The translations under genes and the position numbers were made by a program. Below, in pieces: positions 1 to 8,786 of a DNA stretch of 64,000 bases; the first letter of the stretch is position 1, and every line of letters begins with the position of its first letter. The stretch is taken from NCBI GenBank assembly GCA_012656075.1, contig JAAKBF010000390.1, forward strand, positions 992,001 to 1,056,000, in the 5' to 3' direction. The DNA comes from Phytophthora hibernalis (lineage: Eukaryota > Oomycota > Peronosporomycetes > Peronosporales > Peronosporaceae). Under the pieces are notes generated by a model that saw nothing but the letters and a program-made list of their open reading frames with translations, did no database searches and was not told where the DNA came from.

Positions 1-899
1 TCGGTCGACGAAGACGTAACAAACTGTATCAATGTTCGGCTGGGCACAATTACGCAACAAGCAACAGCTTCTCGCTATACGCTCTCCCCACGTCACGGCC
101 TCCGTCCAGCAAAGCGCCACGTATTTTGTTTAATTAAATACATGGGCAAAGCGAATAAAATACCTGTATTTAAACGTGCGGCACCCCATCAGCGCACACC
201 GCGTTATCTCCAAACCCGTAGTGTTGTGTGTAGGGCAATCCCCATATATTTCCTGGCACAAAAGCCGATAGACAAATCGCATCTGGCACTCCATCAGATC
301 CCTGATGACCGTAGCCAGAATAACTCCTCGCTGAGTAATTCGCTCACTTCCCAACGCGCCGTCCACTACGGTAGCAATGATCAACAGATTCCTCAATCAT
401 CCAAACAGGCTTCCACTCAGCGATCGAGTTGTCGGGGACATCGTTCAGTGCGCTACTCCCCAGGCGTAGCAGTGTCCACTTGAAGTCGCAGTCCATCGAG
501 TTGCTCAGACCTAGCGACAGTGCGGTCAGCGAATGTAGCACCGGTCGACCGTCGAAACTGAACAAGAGCAAACAGGAAATAAGCGCATGTCAGCGTCTCG
601 AGGGGTGTTTGACAACACGCTTGGCAAGCATGTGGTTTAAGATCAGTGTGGCTGGATCTCTCTCTGCCAGAGACCCAGCCCTGGGCCATTTGTCAACAAT
701 GATAGCGTGCTGGTCGACACGCGCCATGACGTGACGTCTTCGTGCAACCCCACACCCGAGCCTTGCAGTCTTGCCTATTTTTTCAATCCTAACAACACAA
801 TTAAAAGTGTCGAAACCCAAGGATGGAGGTGGTAGGTATACCTGTACGGTAATTGCCGCTGTCCTGGCACTGCCAGTGGCAGTCCTGCAGCCTGGAGGT
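1..899. other. no supported gene
   Basis: Short open frames occur on both strands, the longest about 110 codons, but none shows a recognisable domain, a signal peptide or an oomycete core promoter in front of it. The minus strand between 130 and 690 holds a chain of frames interrupted by stops, which could be the remains of an older coding or transposon sequence, but no motif supports a name. The recognisable homology to the bZIP inverted duplication begins only near position 900. Confidence 0.5.
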
Positions 900-1005
900 C
901 CTGAAACGTGAACTCACGTTATCACTGTTGACCGCATCTATTGCTCTGGATAAAGCTCGCGCAACGCATATCAATTGAGCATATGCTGTGGTTCCGAGCT
1001 TTCGA

Positions 1006-1024
1006 GCACGCGATCGCTGTTGAC
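1006..1024 (+). promoter_or_regulatory. shared bZIP upstream motif, copy 1
   Basis: The 19-mer gcacgcgatcgctgttgac lies 117 bp before the bZIP start codon at 1142 and about 78 bp before the Inr. The same motif, at most one mismatch, lies at nearly the same distance before the other two bZIP starts (minus strand, 4106-4124 and 6570-6588), with an orphan at 2870-2888. Conserved sequence and spacing suggest a transcription-factor site. The factor is unknown. Confidence 0.6.
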
Positions 1025-1101
1025 GGTCGACAATTTGCTCGTAATCGCCCGAAGCCAATATTTAGGACTCACCTGGACTGCGTGAGTGTTTCTAGCAGTT
1101 C

Positions 1102-1115
1102 TCATTTCTCATTTC
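1102..1115 (+). promoter_or_regulatory. Inr-FPR core promoter of bZIP copy 1
   Basis: The sequence tcatttctcatttc matches the oomycete initiator plus flanking promoter region (YCAYTYY-N-CAWTTT) with one mismatch at the last base. It lies about 27 bp before the ATG at 1142, which predicts a short leader of roughly 40 nt. It also argues against the in-frame upstream ATG at 941, which would lie before the transcription start. Confidence 0.65.
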
Positions 1116-1141
1116 ACCACGCCGAGCCCAAGTCCTTCATC

Positions 1142-2344
1142 ATGGCCAGCAGTTTCCTGTCTCCGCCCAACCACTATTCACTTAGCGATGCGGTCATTGG
1201 CGGCGTCGTGCAGCGCGCTCGTCCTCTCTACAGTCGTTTTGGGTTCGCGGGCGAGAGCGACAGTCGCGCGGCTCAAAGCTACACAATGCCGAGGCAAACT
1301 CTCAATGTCGGTCACGAAGACGCGTACTCGCCGGATAAAGTGGCGTCAAAAATGACGGAGAAGTACGAATCGAAGCGCTTGATCGGCCAAAAACGACTGC
1401 CCGATCTGGACTCGATCTCACACGTAGCGACGAAGCGGTCAACGAGTAAGATGCAGGTCGTAGCAGAACTACCGCCTCAACCTGTACCAGTACGGAAGAT
1501 GCGCGTGTCAGCGTCTCGACGAGAGCGATGCCGAGTCAACCAGGCCAGGTACAGGAAGCGACAGCGGAAGCACGCCGAGGACCTCGACGAAGGGATCTGC
1601 AAAGTACAACAGGAGATCCAGGACCTCGAGACGCAGCGGCAGAAGATCTTGAGACGCTCCCCGACCAACGAAAGCGTGTGGGTCGTGGCCACCGAGTACT
1701 TTCGTCTGTTTCGCTACGGCTACATGGCACCGTTGAAGGCAGTGGAGTCGTCCGTTGTGTCTCCTCTCGCTAGCTGTAGCAGCAATACCAAGAAATTCCA
1801 ACGTCCGCAATCTCACGCACAGCTAGACTTCCTGAAATCGAACATGGCGTCCGACGTGACCGACGGAAGTGTGAGCGGTGCAGAGGCGTTGATCGAAAAC
1901 TGGAAGTTGCTGTCGCTTTACTGTGGTGACGTGCATGTGCAGTTGAAGCGTTTGGAGCAGGCTACCGCAGACTGTCTGCTAGCATCCACCACGACCAGTT
2001 TTACTATCACGGAGAACACGCTGCAGAACGTGTTTCCTCACCTAGTTGTTGATCAAGACAACGAGGAGGTGGAGGGTAGTGTTCTGAAGCTGTCGCCGCT
2101 GGCTAAGAAACTCCTGAACCAGCGACTGGTCTTGCACGGGTCGGTGCGCTTCGACTGGGAAGTGTCTACTGGTCGAGTGGTGAGGCTGGAGCCGAAGGTG
2201 GACTTGCTGACGCCGATACTGCAGTTGGTGGGGAGTTTGGAGGACGTGGCCACTGTGTTCGACAAGGCGTTTGTGACGATGGAGGGTAGATTTATGAAGG
2301 TGGAGAAGGCTGCATGTAGTGAGTCGTCCGATGCTAGCAACTAA
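1142..2344 (+). CDS. bZIP transcription factor (Cys-variant), copy 1
   Basis: Predicted 400-residue nuclear DNA-binding protein. The bZIP domain spans about residues 124-170. The basic region is rich in Arg and Lys, with Arg138 ten residues before Leu148, and Leu148, Val155, Leu162 in heptad spacing with Ile152 and Ile159 between them. Counting back from Arg138 and Leu148, the position that is nearly always Asn is Cys130. Asn-to-Cys bZIPs are described in Phytophthora infestans. A C-terminal region of about 210 residues follows; I do not recognise it as a named domain. The start at 1142 was chosen because the Inr-FPR lies just before it; the frame is open back to 941. The protein is identical to the gene at 5250-6452. 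DNA target and function are unknown; such variants have been linked to oxidative stress, which is family knowledge only. Confidence 0.9.
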   Translation: MASSFLSPPNHYSLSDAVIGGVVQRARPLYSRFGFAGESDSRAAQSYTMPRQTLNVGHEDAYSPDKVASKMTEKYESKRLIGQKRLPDLDSISHVATKRSTSKMQVVAELPPQPVPVRKMRVSASRRERCRVNQARYRKRQRKHAEDLDEGICKVQQEIQDLETQRQKILRRSPTNESVWVVATEYFRLFRYGYMAPLKAVESSVVSPLASCSSNTKKFQRPQSHAQLDFLKSNMASDVTDGSVSGAEALIENWKLLSLYCGDVHVQLKRLEQATADCLLASTTTSFTITENTLQNVFPHLVVDQDNEEVEGSVLKLSPLAKKLLNQRLVLHGSVRFDWEVSTGRVVRLEPKVDLLTPILQLVGSLEDVATVFDKAFVTMEGRFMKVEKAACSESSDASN

Positions 2345-3063
2345 TCTAAATCTAAAGAAAAATTGAGAGTTACGCAAGTTGTTGGAGCATTCAAGTGCTG
2401 GGTGTTGCTGTTGACAATGCACTACAGTACATTCCTGTGGTAAAGGATGCCAGGCGTGGCTATTTTGAAAGGTTCTGTAAAGCCGGCTTTGTGTTCACGC
2501 ACTTGCTGGCTGACGGCAACGCCAGCGCACGTTATGGTCGCCGATCTCACGGCACGCAATCCATGTTGTCCTCAGTTGTCTGCACGCCATCTATGATGAC
2601 TGAAAATTTACTCCGAAGTCATCGTCTGGTAGACGAAAAAGGACTTGCAGCACCTGGCCGCTGTTGTACTCGTAGATGTTTTACATCTAGGGAGCTCTAC
2701 TCGTTGGCGCGACCTCGTTACATGTACCATTCGTTTCGTCCAGGACAAGAGCAAGCCTGTGGCTGGAGGGCGGCATGTCATGAAACTCAAGAATCGTGCG
2801 CAGCACGTTATCCTTGTTGACAAGAGCTACAGTACCGCGCCACCTGCAGATCGAAGTCAACGCTCTCAGGCACGCGATCGCTGTTGACGATACCTCCCCG
2901 GCACGTCATCGGAGATGACCACAAAAGTTACTACAGTACTTGCTCGCTCAAACCCGAGTTATTGAAAACCACAACTGTACAGATATAGAGATTGGGACTA
3001 AGAGGCAATATTTTCGTGTGTTTCCTACCAGGCTAAAATTAATACATACCGGTACAGTACCAT
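2345..3063. other. spacer downstream of bZIP copy 1
   Basis: The first 250 bp belong to the identical core of the inverted duplication, including a 141-codon frame starting at 2395 that is shared for its first 71 residues with the other arm. That frame then diverges, so it is probably not a gene. The section to about 2811 is diverged duplication sequence. A lone copy of the bZIP promoter motif lies at 2870-2888. The last part is AT-rich and holds nothing I recognise. Confidence 0.5.
2870..2888 (+). promoter_or_regulatory. orphan copy of bZIP upstream motif
   Basis: An exact copy of the 19-bp motif found before the bZIP genes, on the plus strand. No bZIP frame or start codon follows at the expected distance of 117-119 bp (near 3006), and the next gene, from 3064, is on the opposite strand. 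It is likely the remnant of a lost paralogue's promoter, or a copy brought by local rearrangement. Confidence 0.5.
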
Positions 3064-3986
3064 CTACTTGTAGCTCAAACAATGACCCTCAGGCGTCACC
3101 GCAGCGTCGCTAAACACATATGCTACATTCTTCAAATTGCCTACGAGCTTCATCATTGCCGTCAGCATGTCCATCTTGGACTCCACTCTCACGACGCGGC
3201 CTTGTGCTTCGTCCCAATCGAAGCGAACCGTTCCGTGCAACTCAAGGCGCTGGTTCACTAGGCAAACCGCGAGTGGTGCCCACTCGTCTTCGTCGTTCCC
3301 TGCTTTGCAGCAAGCCAAATGAGGGAACACGGTACGAAGCGTGTTCTCGCTGATTGTGACACAAACAGTGGTGCTCATAAGCAGCGAGTTGTCCGAGACC
3401 TGCTCCATACGCTTCGGCTGAACGCGCACGTCACCAAAATAGAGTGACAAGAGCCTCCAGTTCTCGAGAAGTGCTTCAGCCCCTACACTTTTGCCACTCG
3501 TCACATCCAGCGCCATTGATGATTTCAGAAACTCGAGCTGCGCGTGCGGCTCAGTCGCAGACGACCCTTTTAAAGGCGCCGTGTAGCCATGACGGAAGAG
3601 CTCAAAGTACTTGGTCGCCACGATCCACACACTCTGGTCTGTTGGGGCAGTGATCAAGAGGGTTTGCCGCGTCGTCTCGAGCTGCGCGATCTCCTCTTGT
3701 AGCTGCTGGATGTTTTCGTTCAGGCCGTTCATGAGATCACGCTGCCGCTCCTGTACTTGGCCTGGTTGATCCGGCATCGCTCCCGTCGAGGTGCAGACAC
3801 CTTCATCCTGCGCTGTGGCTTGGTTTTCGTGGTGAGTTTTGCTATACCGACAGTGAAAGTGGCGTCCTCATTGAGACGTTTGTAGCCGTCGACCTCATTG
3901 TAAAGTGGAGCGATGCGCTGCACGACGCCAATGAGTTTGTCACTCAAAGCGAAGTGGTTGGGTGGGAAGAGGGAGCTGCTCGCCAT
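3064..3986 (-). pseudogene. bZIP transcription factor paralogue, frameshifted
   Basis: Third member of the cluster, clearly related to the other two along its length: similar N-terminus, basic region with the same Cys in place of Asn, coiled coil and C-terminal region. It is more diverged than the identical pair. The start at 3986 aligns with the other copies. The reading frame breaks near 3749-3752, in the middle of the basic region, where one base is missing compared with the paralogues. The upstream frame then stops after about 85 residues and the rest continues in another frame to 3064. No full-length bZIP can be made as read. The break could be a true inactivation or an assembly indel. 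The shared upstream motif lies 119 bp before the start. Confidence 0.85.
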
Positions 3987-4105
3987 GGTGTGCATCGGGT
4001 GAATGTGTCTTGACGTGGACTCGAGAGGATTCGGAAGTGGCGACTAAGAGCTTACTCACTGCACCGAAAACGTTTTGCCATCGCTGATTACGTGCGGGGG
4101 GCTTC

Positions 4106-4124
4106 GTCAACAGTGATCGCGTGC
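4106..4124 (-). promoter_or_regulatory. shared bZIP upstream motif, copy 3
   Basis: On the minus strand this reads as the same 19-mer with one mismatch (gcacgcgatcactgttgac). It lies 119 bp before the start of the frameshifted paralogue at 3986, close to the 117-bp spacing of the other two genes. Its persistence although the paralogues are diverged supports function. Confidence 0.6.
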
Positions 4125-5249
4125 TTTACATTGCTGACCTAGCTCTAAAGCATTGCGGCGCTGAAAATGGCATCTACGAGGGTGTTCGTGAAGAAATTAC
4201 ATGTATCGCAATCAGAAGAATACACATGCAACATAGAACAAGGATTTGACACATAAAATGAACCGACATGTAGCCATTGTGGACGTAAAATATCCATTTT
4301 ATTAGCAGTTTTGCCATTTCGACTCCCCTACTTCTTACTGAGACTTGAAACTTCGTAACCTACGGTTTCAGACCTATGTGAACAGGAATACCAATTTTCA
4401 AAGCGATAGCATGCCTCCTTCGTAGGGCCCCCGTACAGACCATGCGGCCTGTTAGGGGCAATGCGTGTATTAAAATAACCATTGTTGAACAAGAGCTCCT
4501 GTCCGGGCTAGGGCTCGCTCCATACAGTTGCTGAGGCATCTGCACATCGGAGTCCATGCTCTCGAGCACGACTGGAACGATGTCGTTTGTCTTATATCGG
4601 TCTTATAGCACTGTTTATTTAATATCAAACGAAAAACTACCGGAATACATTGGCTTTTCAAATACCGTACAAAACAGCCATATTTGGCGGGTTGTTACAG
4701 GCAATGCGTTATTAAAATAACATGCTGCACACAATTCATGAGTTTCATGACATGCCGCACAAGCGACTGGCTATTAATAGCTCTTGTCGTTGTCCGGTCT
4801 TTATCGTCTGAGCGCAACGAATGGTAACGGGGGTAGACTCTACCGTAGAGCGCTCTAACAAACGCTGCCTTGGCTCACTGTACATGTACACACTACAACA
4901 GCGGTCAGCTACAGCGAGGTTACACTCACGTGTATCACGCACCGCTCCAAGTCTATTTGCCTACCAATCGATGACTTCGAACATCTATTTTCGGTCATCA
5001 TAGATGGCGTGCAGACAACTGAGGACAACATGGATTGCGTGCCGTGAGATCGGCGACCATAACGTGCGCTGGCGTTGCCGTCAGCCAGCAAGTGCGTGAA
5101 CACAAAGCCGGCTTTACAGAACCTTTCAAAATAGCCACGCCTGGCATCCTTTACCACAGGAATGTACTGTAGTGCATTGTCAACAGCAACACCCAGCACT
5201 TGAATGCTCCAACAACTTGCGTAACTCTCAATTTTTCTTTAGATTTAGA
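4125..5249. other. spacer between bZIP paralogues
   Basis: No supported gene. From 4125 to about 4718 the sequence is unique and AT-rich. From 4719 on it is the diverged part of inverted arm B, and from about 4990 the identical core begins. The short frames here are the counterparts of shadow frames in the other arm. Confidence 0.5.
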
Positions 5250-6452
5250 TTAGTTGCTAGCATCGGACGACTCACTACATGCAGCCTTCTCCACCTTCAT
5301 AAATCTACCCTCCATCGTCACAAACGCCTTGTCGAACACAGTGGCCACGTCCTCCAAACTCCCCACCAACTGCAGTATCGGCGTCAGCAAGTCCACCTTC
5401 GGCTCCAGCCTCACCACTCGACCAGTAGACACTTCCCAGTCGAAGCGCACCGACCCGTGCAAGACCAGTCGCTGGTTCAGGAGTTTCTTAGCCAGCGGCG
5501 ACAGCTTCAGAACACTACCCTCCACCTCCTCGTTGTCTTGATCAACAACTAGGTGAGGAAACACGTTCTGCAGCGTGTTCTCCGTGATAGTAAAACTGGT
5601 CGTGGTGGATGCTAGCAGACAGTCTGCGGTAGCCTGCTCCAAACGCTTCAACTGCACATGCACGTCACCACAGTAAAGCGACAGCAACTTCCAGTTTTCG
5701 ATCAACGCCTCTGCACCGCTCACACTTCCGTCGGTCACGTCGGACGCCATGTTCGATTTCAGGAAGTCTAGCTGTGCGTGAGATTGCGGACGTTGGAATT
5801 TCTTGGTATTGCTGCTACAGCTAGCGAGAGGAGACACAACGGACGACTCCACTGCCTTCAACGGTGCCATGTAGCCGTAGCGAAACAGACGAAAGTACTC
5901 GGTGGCCACGACCCACACGCTTTCGTTGGTCGGGGAGCGTCTCAAGATCTTCTGCCGCTGCGTCTCGAGGTCCTGGATCTCCTGTTGTACTTTGCAGATC
6001 CCTTCGTCGAGGTCCTCGGCGTGCTTCCGCTGTCGCTTCCTGTACCTGGCCTGGTTGACTCGGCATCGCTCTCGTCGAGACGCTGACACGCGCATCTTCC
6101 GTACTGGTACAGGTTGAGGCGGTAGTTCTGCTACGACCTGCATCTTACTCGTTGACCGCTTCGTCGCTACGTGTGAGATCGAGTCCAGATCGGGCAGTCG
6201 TTTTTGGCCGATCAAGCGCTTCGATTCGTACTTCTCCGTCATTTTTGACGCCACTTTATCCGGCGAGTACGCGTCTTCGTGACCGACATTGAGAGTTTGC
6301 CTCGGCATTGTGTAGCTTTGAGCCGCGCGACTGTCGCTCTCGCCCGCGAACCCAAAACGACTGTAGAGAGGACGAGCGCGCTGCACGACGCCGCCAATGA
6401 CCGCATCGCTAAGTGAATAGTGGTTGGGCGGAGACAGGAAACTGCTGGCCAT
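5250..6452 (-). CDS. bZIP transcription factor (Cys-variant), copy 2
   Basis: Encodes the same 400-residue protein as 1142-2344 with no residue difference, including Cys130 at the normally invariant Asn position, Arg138 and the Leu148/Val155/Leu162 heptads. The leader and core promoter are also identical; the sequence farther upstream differs between the copies, so their regulation may differ. Start at 6452 chosen by homology with copy 1 and by the Inr-FPR at 6479-6492. The total absence of divergence, against clearly diverged flanks, points to recent gene conversion rather than a recent duplication. If both copies are expressed, the locus gives a double dose of one factor. Confidence 0.9.
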   Translation of the reverse strand: MASSFLSPPNHYSLSDAVIGGVVQRARPLYSRFGFAGESDSRAAQSYTMPRQTLNVGHEDAYSPDKVASKMTEKYESKRLIGQKRLPDLDSISHVATKRSTSKMQVVAELPPQPVPVRKMRVSASRRERCRVNQARYRKRQRKHAEDLDEGICKVQQEIQDLETQRQKILRRSPTNESVWVVATEYFRLFRYGYMAPLKAVESSVVSPLASCSSNTKKFQRPQSHAQLDFLKSNMASDVTDGSVSGAEALIENWKLLSLYCGDVHVQLKRLEQATADCLLASTTTSFTITENTLQNVFPHLVVDQDNEEVEGSVLKLSPLAKKLLNQRLVLHGSVRFDWEVSTGRVVRLEPKVDLLTPILQLVGSLEDVATVFDKAFVTMEGRFMKVEKAACSESSDASN

Positions 6453-6478
6453 GATGAAGGACTTGGGCTCGGCGTGGT

Positions 6479-6492
6479 GAAATGAGAAATGA
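6479..6492 (-). promoter_or_regulatory. Inr-FPR core promoter of bZIP copy 2
   Basis: Identical to the element before copy 1: tcatttctcatttc on the minus strand, about 26 bp before the start codon at 6452. It lies inside the identical core of the inverted duplication. Confidence 0.65.
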
Positions 6493-6569
6493 GAACTGCT
6501 AGAAACACTCACGCAGTCCAGGTGAGTCCTAAATATTGGCTTCGGGCGATTACGAGCAGATTGTCAACC

Positions 6570-6588
6570 GTCAACAGCGATCGCGTGC
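6570..6588 (-). promoter_or_regulatory. shared bZIP upstream motif, copy 2
   Basis: Exact 19-mer on the minus strand, 117 bp before the start at 6452. It lies just outside the identical core, in a stretch where the arms already differ by substitutions on either side, yet the motif itself is unchanged. Confidence 0.6.
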
Positions 6589-6682
6589 TCGAAAGCACGG
6601 ATCTGCATCATATGCTCCGTTGATTTGCTGTTTCAGCATGCAACACGCAGTCAACAGGGATAACATGACCTCATGTTTCAGT

Positions 6683-8640
6683 GTACTCTGGATTTTATAC
6701 CCAGAGTCTACCAGGGATTGCAATGAGGTCTGAATCCTTGCATTTCTGATACCGTTCGTAATACGATTTGGATACTGCAACAAATAAGCTTTAAAAGTAT
6801 TTTTACTGCAGCAGATGATTTATCCAGACCGTTCGAGCAACATGTTGGATGATTTTTTCTTCGAGCAACACACTATTAATACTAGACAAATTAGAGAAAT
6901 GATGACACCACATCATGTTGATTATTGTCCGGCATTCATTGTGTAGGTGTAGTAAGAATATGTATGCGACGTTGATTGCCGCCAGACTACGTACAAAATC
7001 TAAAATTGCATCATTCACGGAAAACTATTCGTGCCGTGTGAACGAAACATTTCTTGCAGCTGTCTTATTACTCCCGGTGATCTATGGATACATGGTGAGA
7101 AAGTTACACGCATTGGGAGGGGTTCGTTTGAGTAAATACGCAGGTATGCTTGGCATAGTTACAAGTAGCAACCGTTTAATTAGAAGTAAAGTGATGCTAG
7201 ATCGATGAATTTAGGATTCCTTCTACACTCCTTCAACCAACATGTTGCTAATACATGTACTTCGAAGTACAGCTTATTTTTCGTACATGAATATGAAGTG
7301 AATTTTGCACGACGAATTCCAATCCATTTTTCTATAAACACTCACTTTGAAACTAAAATCCAGAGCTGTTCCGTGCGAAGTCGAGGCTTTTTATAAAATT
7401 ATAAAAAATACTGCACGCAAAGCTTAGGATGCTCACAGTGCCCTCCCTTGTCTGAGTCAGTGAGTTCCAATATCTTTGATCGTACCAGAGCATGGTAAAC
7501 ACAATATTAAATGTTACGCTGTGTCAGTGGTGATCCGTAATAACGATGGCAATACCGAAGAACACAATAACAGAGCCTTAAATTGTTCCGTCAGTTTAAT
7601 ATCTGTAAAATTGACTTGCGCTGTGTTTTACACGGAGAAGCTCTGGATTGTATTCCTGCTACAGTAATTAGCCGGTCATTAAAATGTATAACCTGCTAGA
7701 ATCTATATACATCGATTTGAACATATCATATAATTTAACATGTAAGCTATTACATTAATTGCACTTTTACTGTATCACGTTGGAGAGTCTCCAATTGAGA
7801 CACAATTCTCATATGAGACTCCGGCAAACGTCGTGCTACTATAATCAACCTAGGTACGAATCACGATTAAGGCACACCATTGGAATCTGCACTATGAGCC
7901 CATCCTGATCGAGATCCAAAAATGGCTCCTTTTGAAAGTTGAGAAAATTGATTTTCTGTTTATTGGCTGGTTGCGGAGCCAGTCCGTTTTATCAAATTCA
8001 AGTTCAAAACGAGTGTTTCTGTAAGTTTCAAAATAGTGATAGTAGTGGCGCTAACATGTACTACGTAGTATAAAATAAGTATCATTTTTAAATTTAACTT
8101 TAACCTTCTGCAGCAGATCAATATCTTTCAAATTGATACTACCTCCGGTTTGAAAGAGAATGGTCACTCACATGAAAATTACACAATAAAATGAACCAAT
8201 TAGAATCGAGGTAAAATTAGACCTTATTTTACCACAATCTCAGTCAGATTTACGCTTGGAAAACATAATTGCGTCAGATTACGTCACGGATCAAGGGCAG
8301 ACGCAAATGCTTCGATGGAGAGATAATGGCAGCTTGCCAGACTTTATGAGTGCATCCTTCTTCAAATGCGGGATAGTGTAGCTGTTGCCACCACTAACAA
8401 GCATCGACGCTTCCATCACACTCTGCAAAGTGAGAAAGCACTTGTTAGTGGTGGCGCTTTGCATGTCTTTGAACGCAGAATTTACGGCTGCAATAAGCCC
8501 GTCGATATCTCGCGTCCTCTTCTTGTACTGATTTTGATTTTAAGTGAGGTATATTAATGTCATTTAGTTTCCTAACGCCACCTAATGCCCGTCTCGCACA
8601 ACACCAATAATGCAGTCAGCGAGCTTGCGGTCAACTTTTG
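6683..8640. other. AT-rich intergenic region, no gene seen
   Basis: About 2 kb of AT-rich sequence. Open frames are below 100 codons and none shows a recognisable domain or promoter. The only structure I see is the inverted repeat at 8387-8455. Confidence 0.55.
8387..8455. repeat. 15-bp perfect inverted repeat (hairpin)
   Basis: The 15-mer gccaccactaacaag at 8387-8401 is repeated as its exact reverse complement at 8441-8455, with a 39-nt loop. It may be a decayed MITE end or a structured transcript. Nothing nearby decides between these. Confidence 0.5.
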
Positions 8641-8786
8641 TGCTTAGCACTGGGTGTTGCCCGCTGCCCCGTTGAGTTACACCTTGTCCTCTGCGCCCTC
8701 AGCCAAGGTCGACTGTTCCCGCGCAGCGATCCACTGCGCTACGTCCTCCTGTTTGTTGTCAGTGATGGACCTCCATCTCTCGCACG

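Larger units (their letters stand above)
900..2811 (+). repeat. inverted duplication, arm A
   Basis: This arm carries the first bZIP gene and matches the reverse complement of 4719-6682. From about 1038 to about 2600 the arms look identical: every long frame on both strands has an identical counterpart in the other arm. Outside that core they are clearly homologous but diverged. Examples are the stretch 901-930 against 6652-6681 (reverse complement), and 2772-2811 against 4719-4757 (reverse complement). A diverged duplication with an identical centre fits gene conversion over the coding region. Confidence 0.9.
4719..6682 (-). repeat. inverted duplication, arm B
   Basis: Mirror image of 900-2811. 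In the core, positions in the two arms add up to 7594 with no visible indel, for example gene ends 2344 and 5250 and starts 1142 and 6452. Two substitutions appear immediately outside the core near 6557 and 6565 (against 1037 and 1029), and beyond these the similarity falls to that of old duplicates. Confidence 0.9.

Noticed and set aside
941..1141. Upstream extension of the first bZIP frame to an ATG at 941
   Set aside because: The Inr-FPR at 1102-1115 places transcription start after 941, the second copy does not share the extension, and the similarity between arms drops there.
2395..2820. 141-codon frame downstream of bZIP copy 1 as a separate gene
   Set aside because: Its counterpart in the other arm keeps only the first 71 residues, which lie in the converted core; there is no domain or promoter.
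900..6682. The inverted bZIP pair as a simple fold-back assembly artefact
   Set aside because: Artefactual palindromes have identical flanks. Here both flanks are diverged and a different paralogue lies between the arms.
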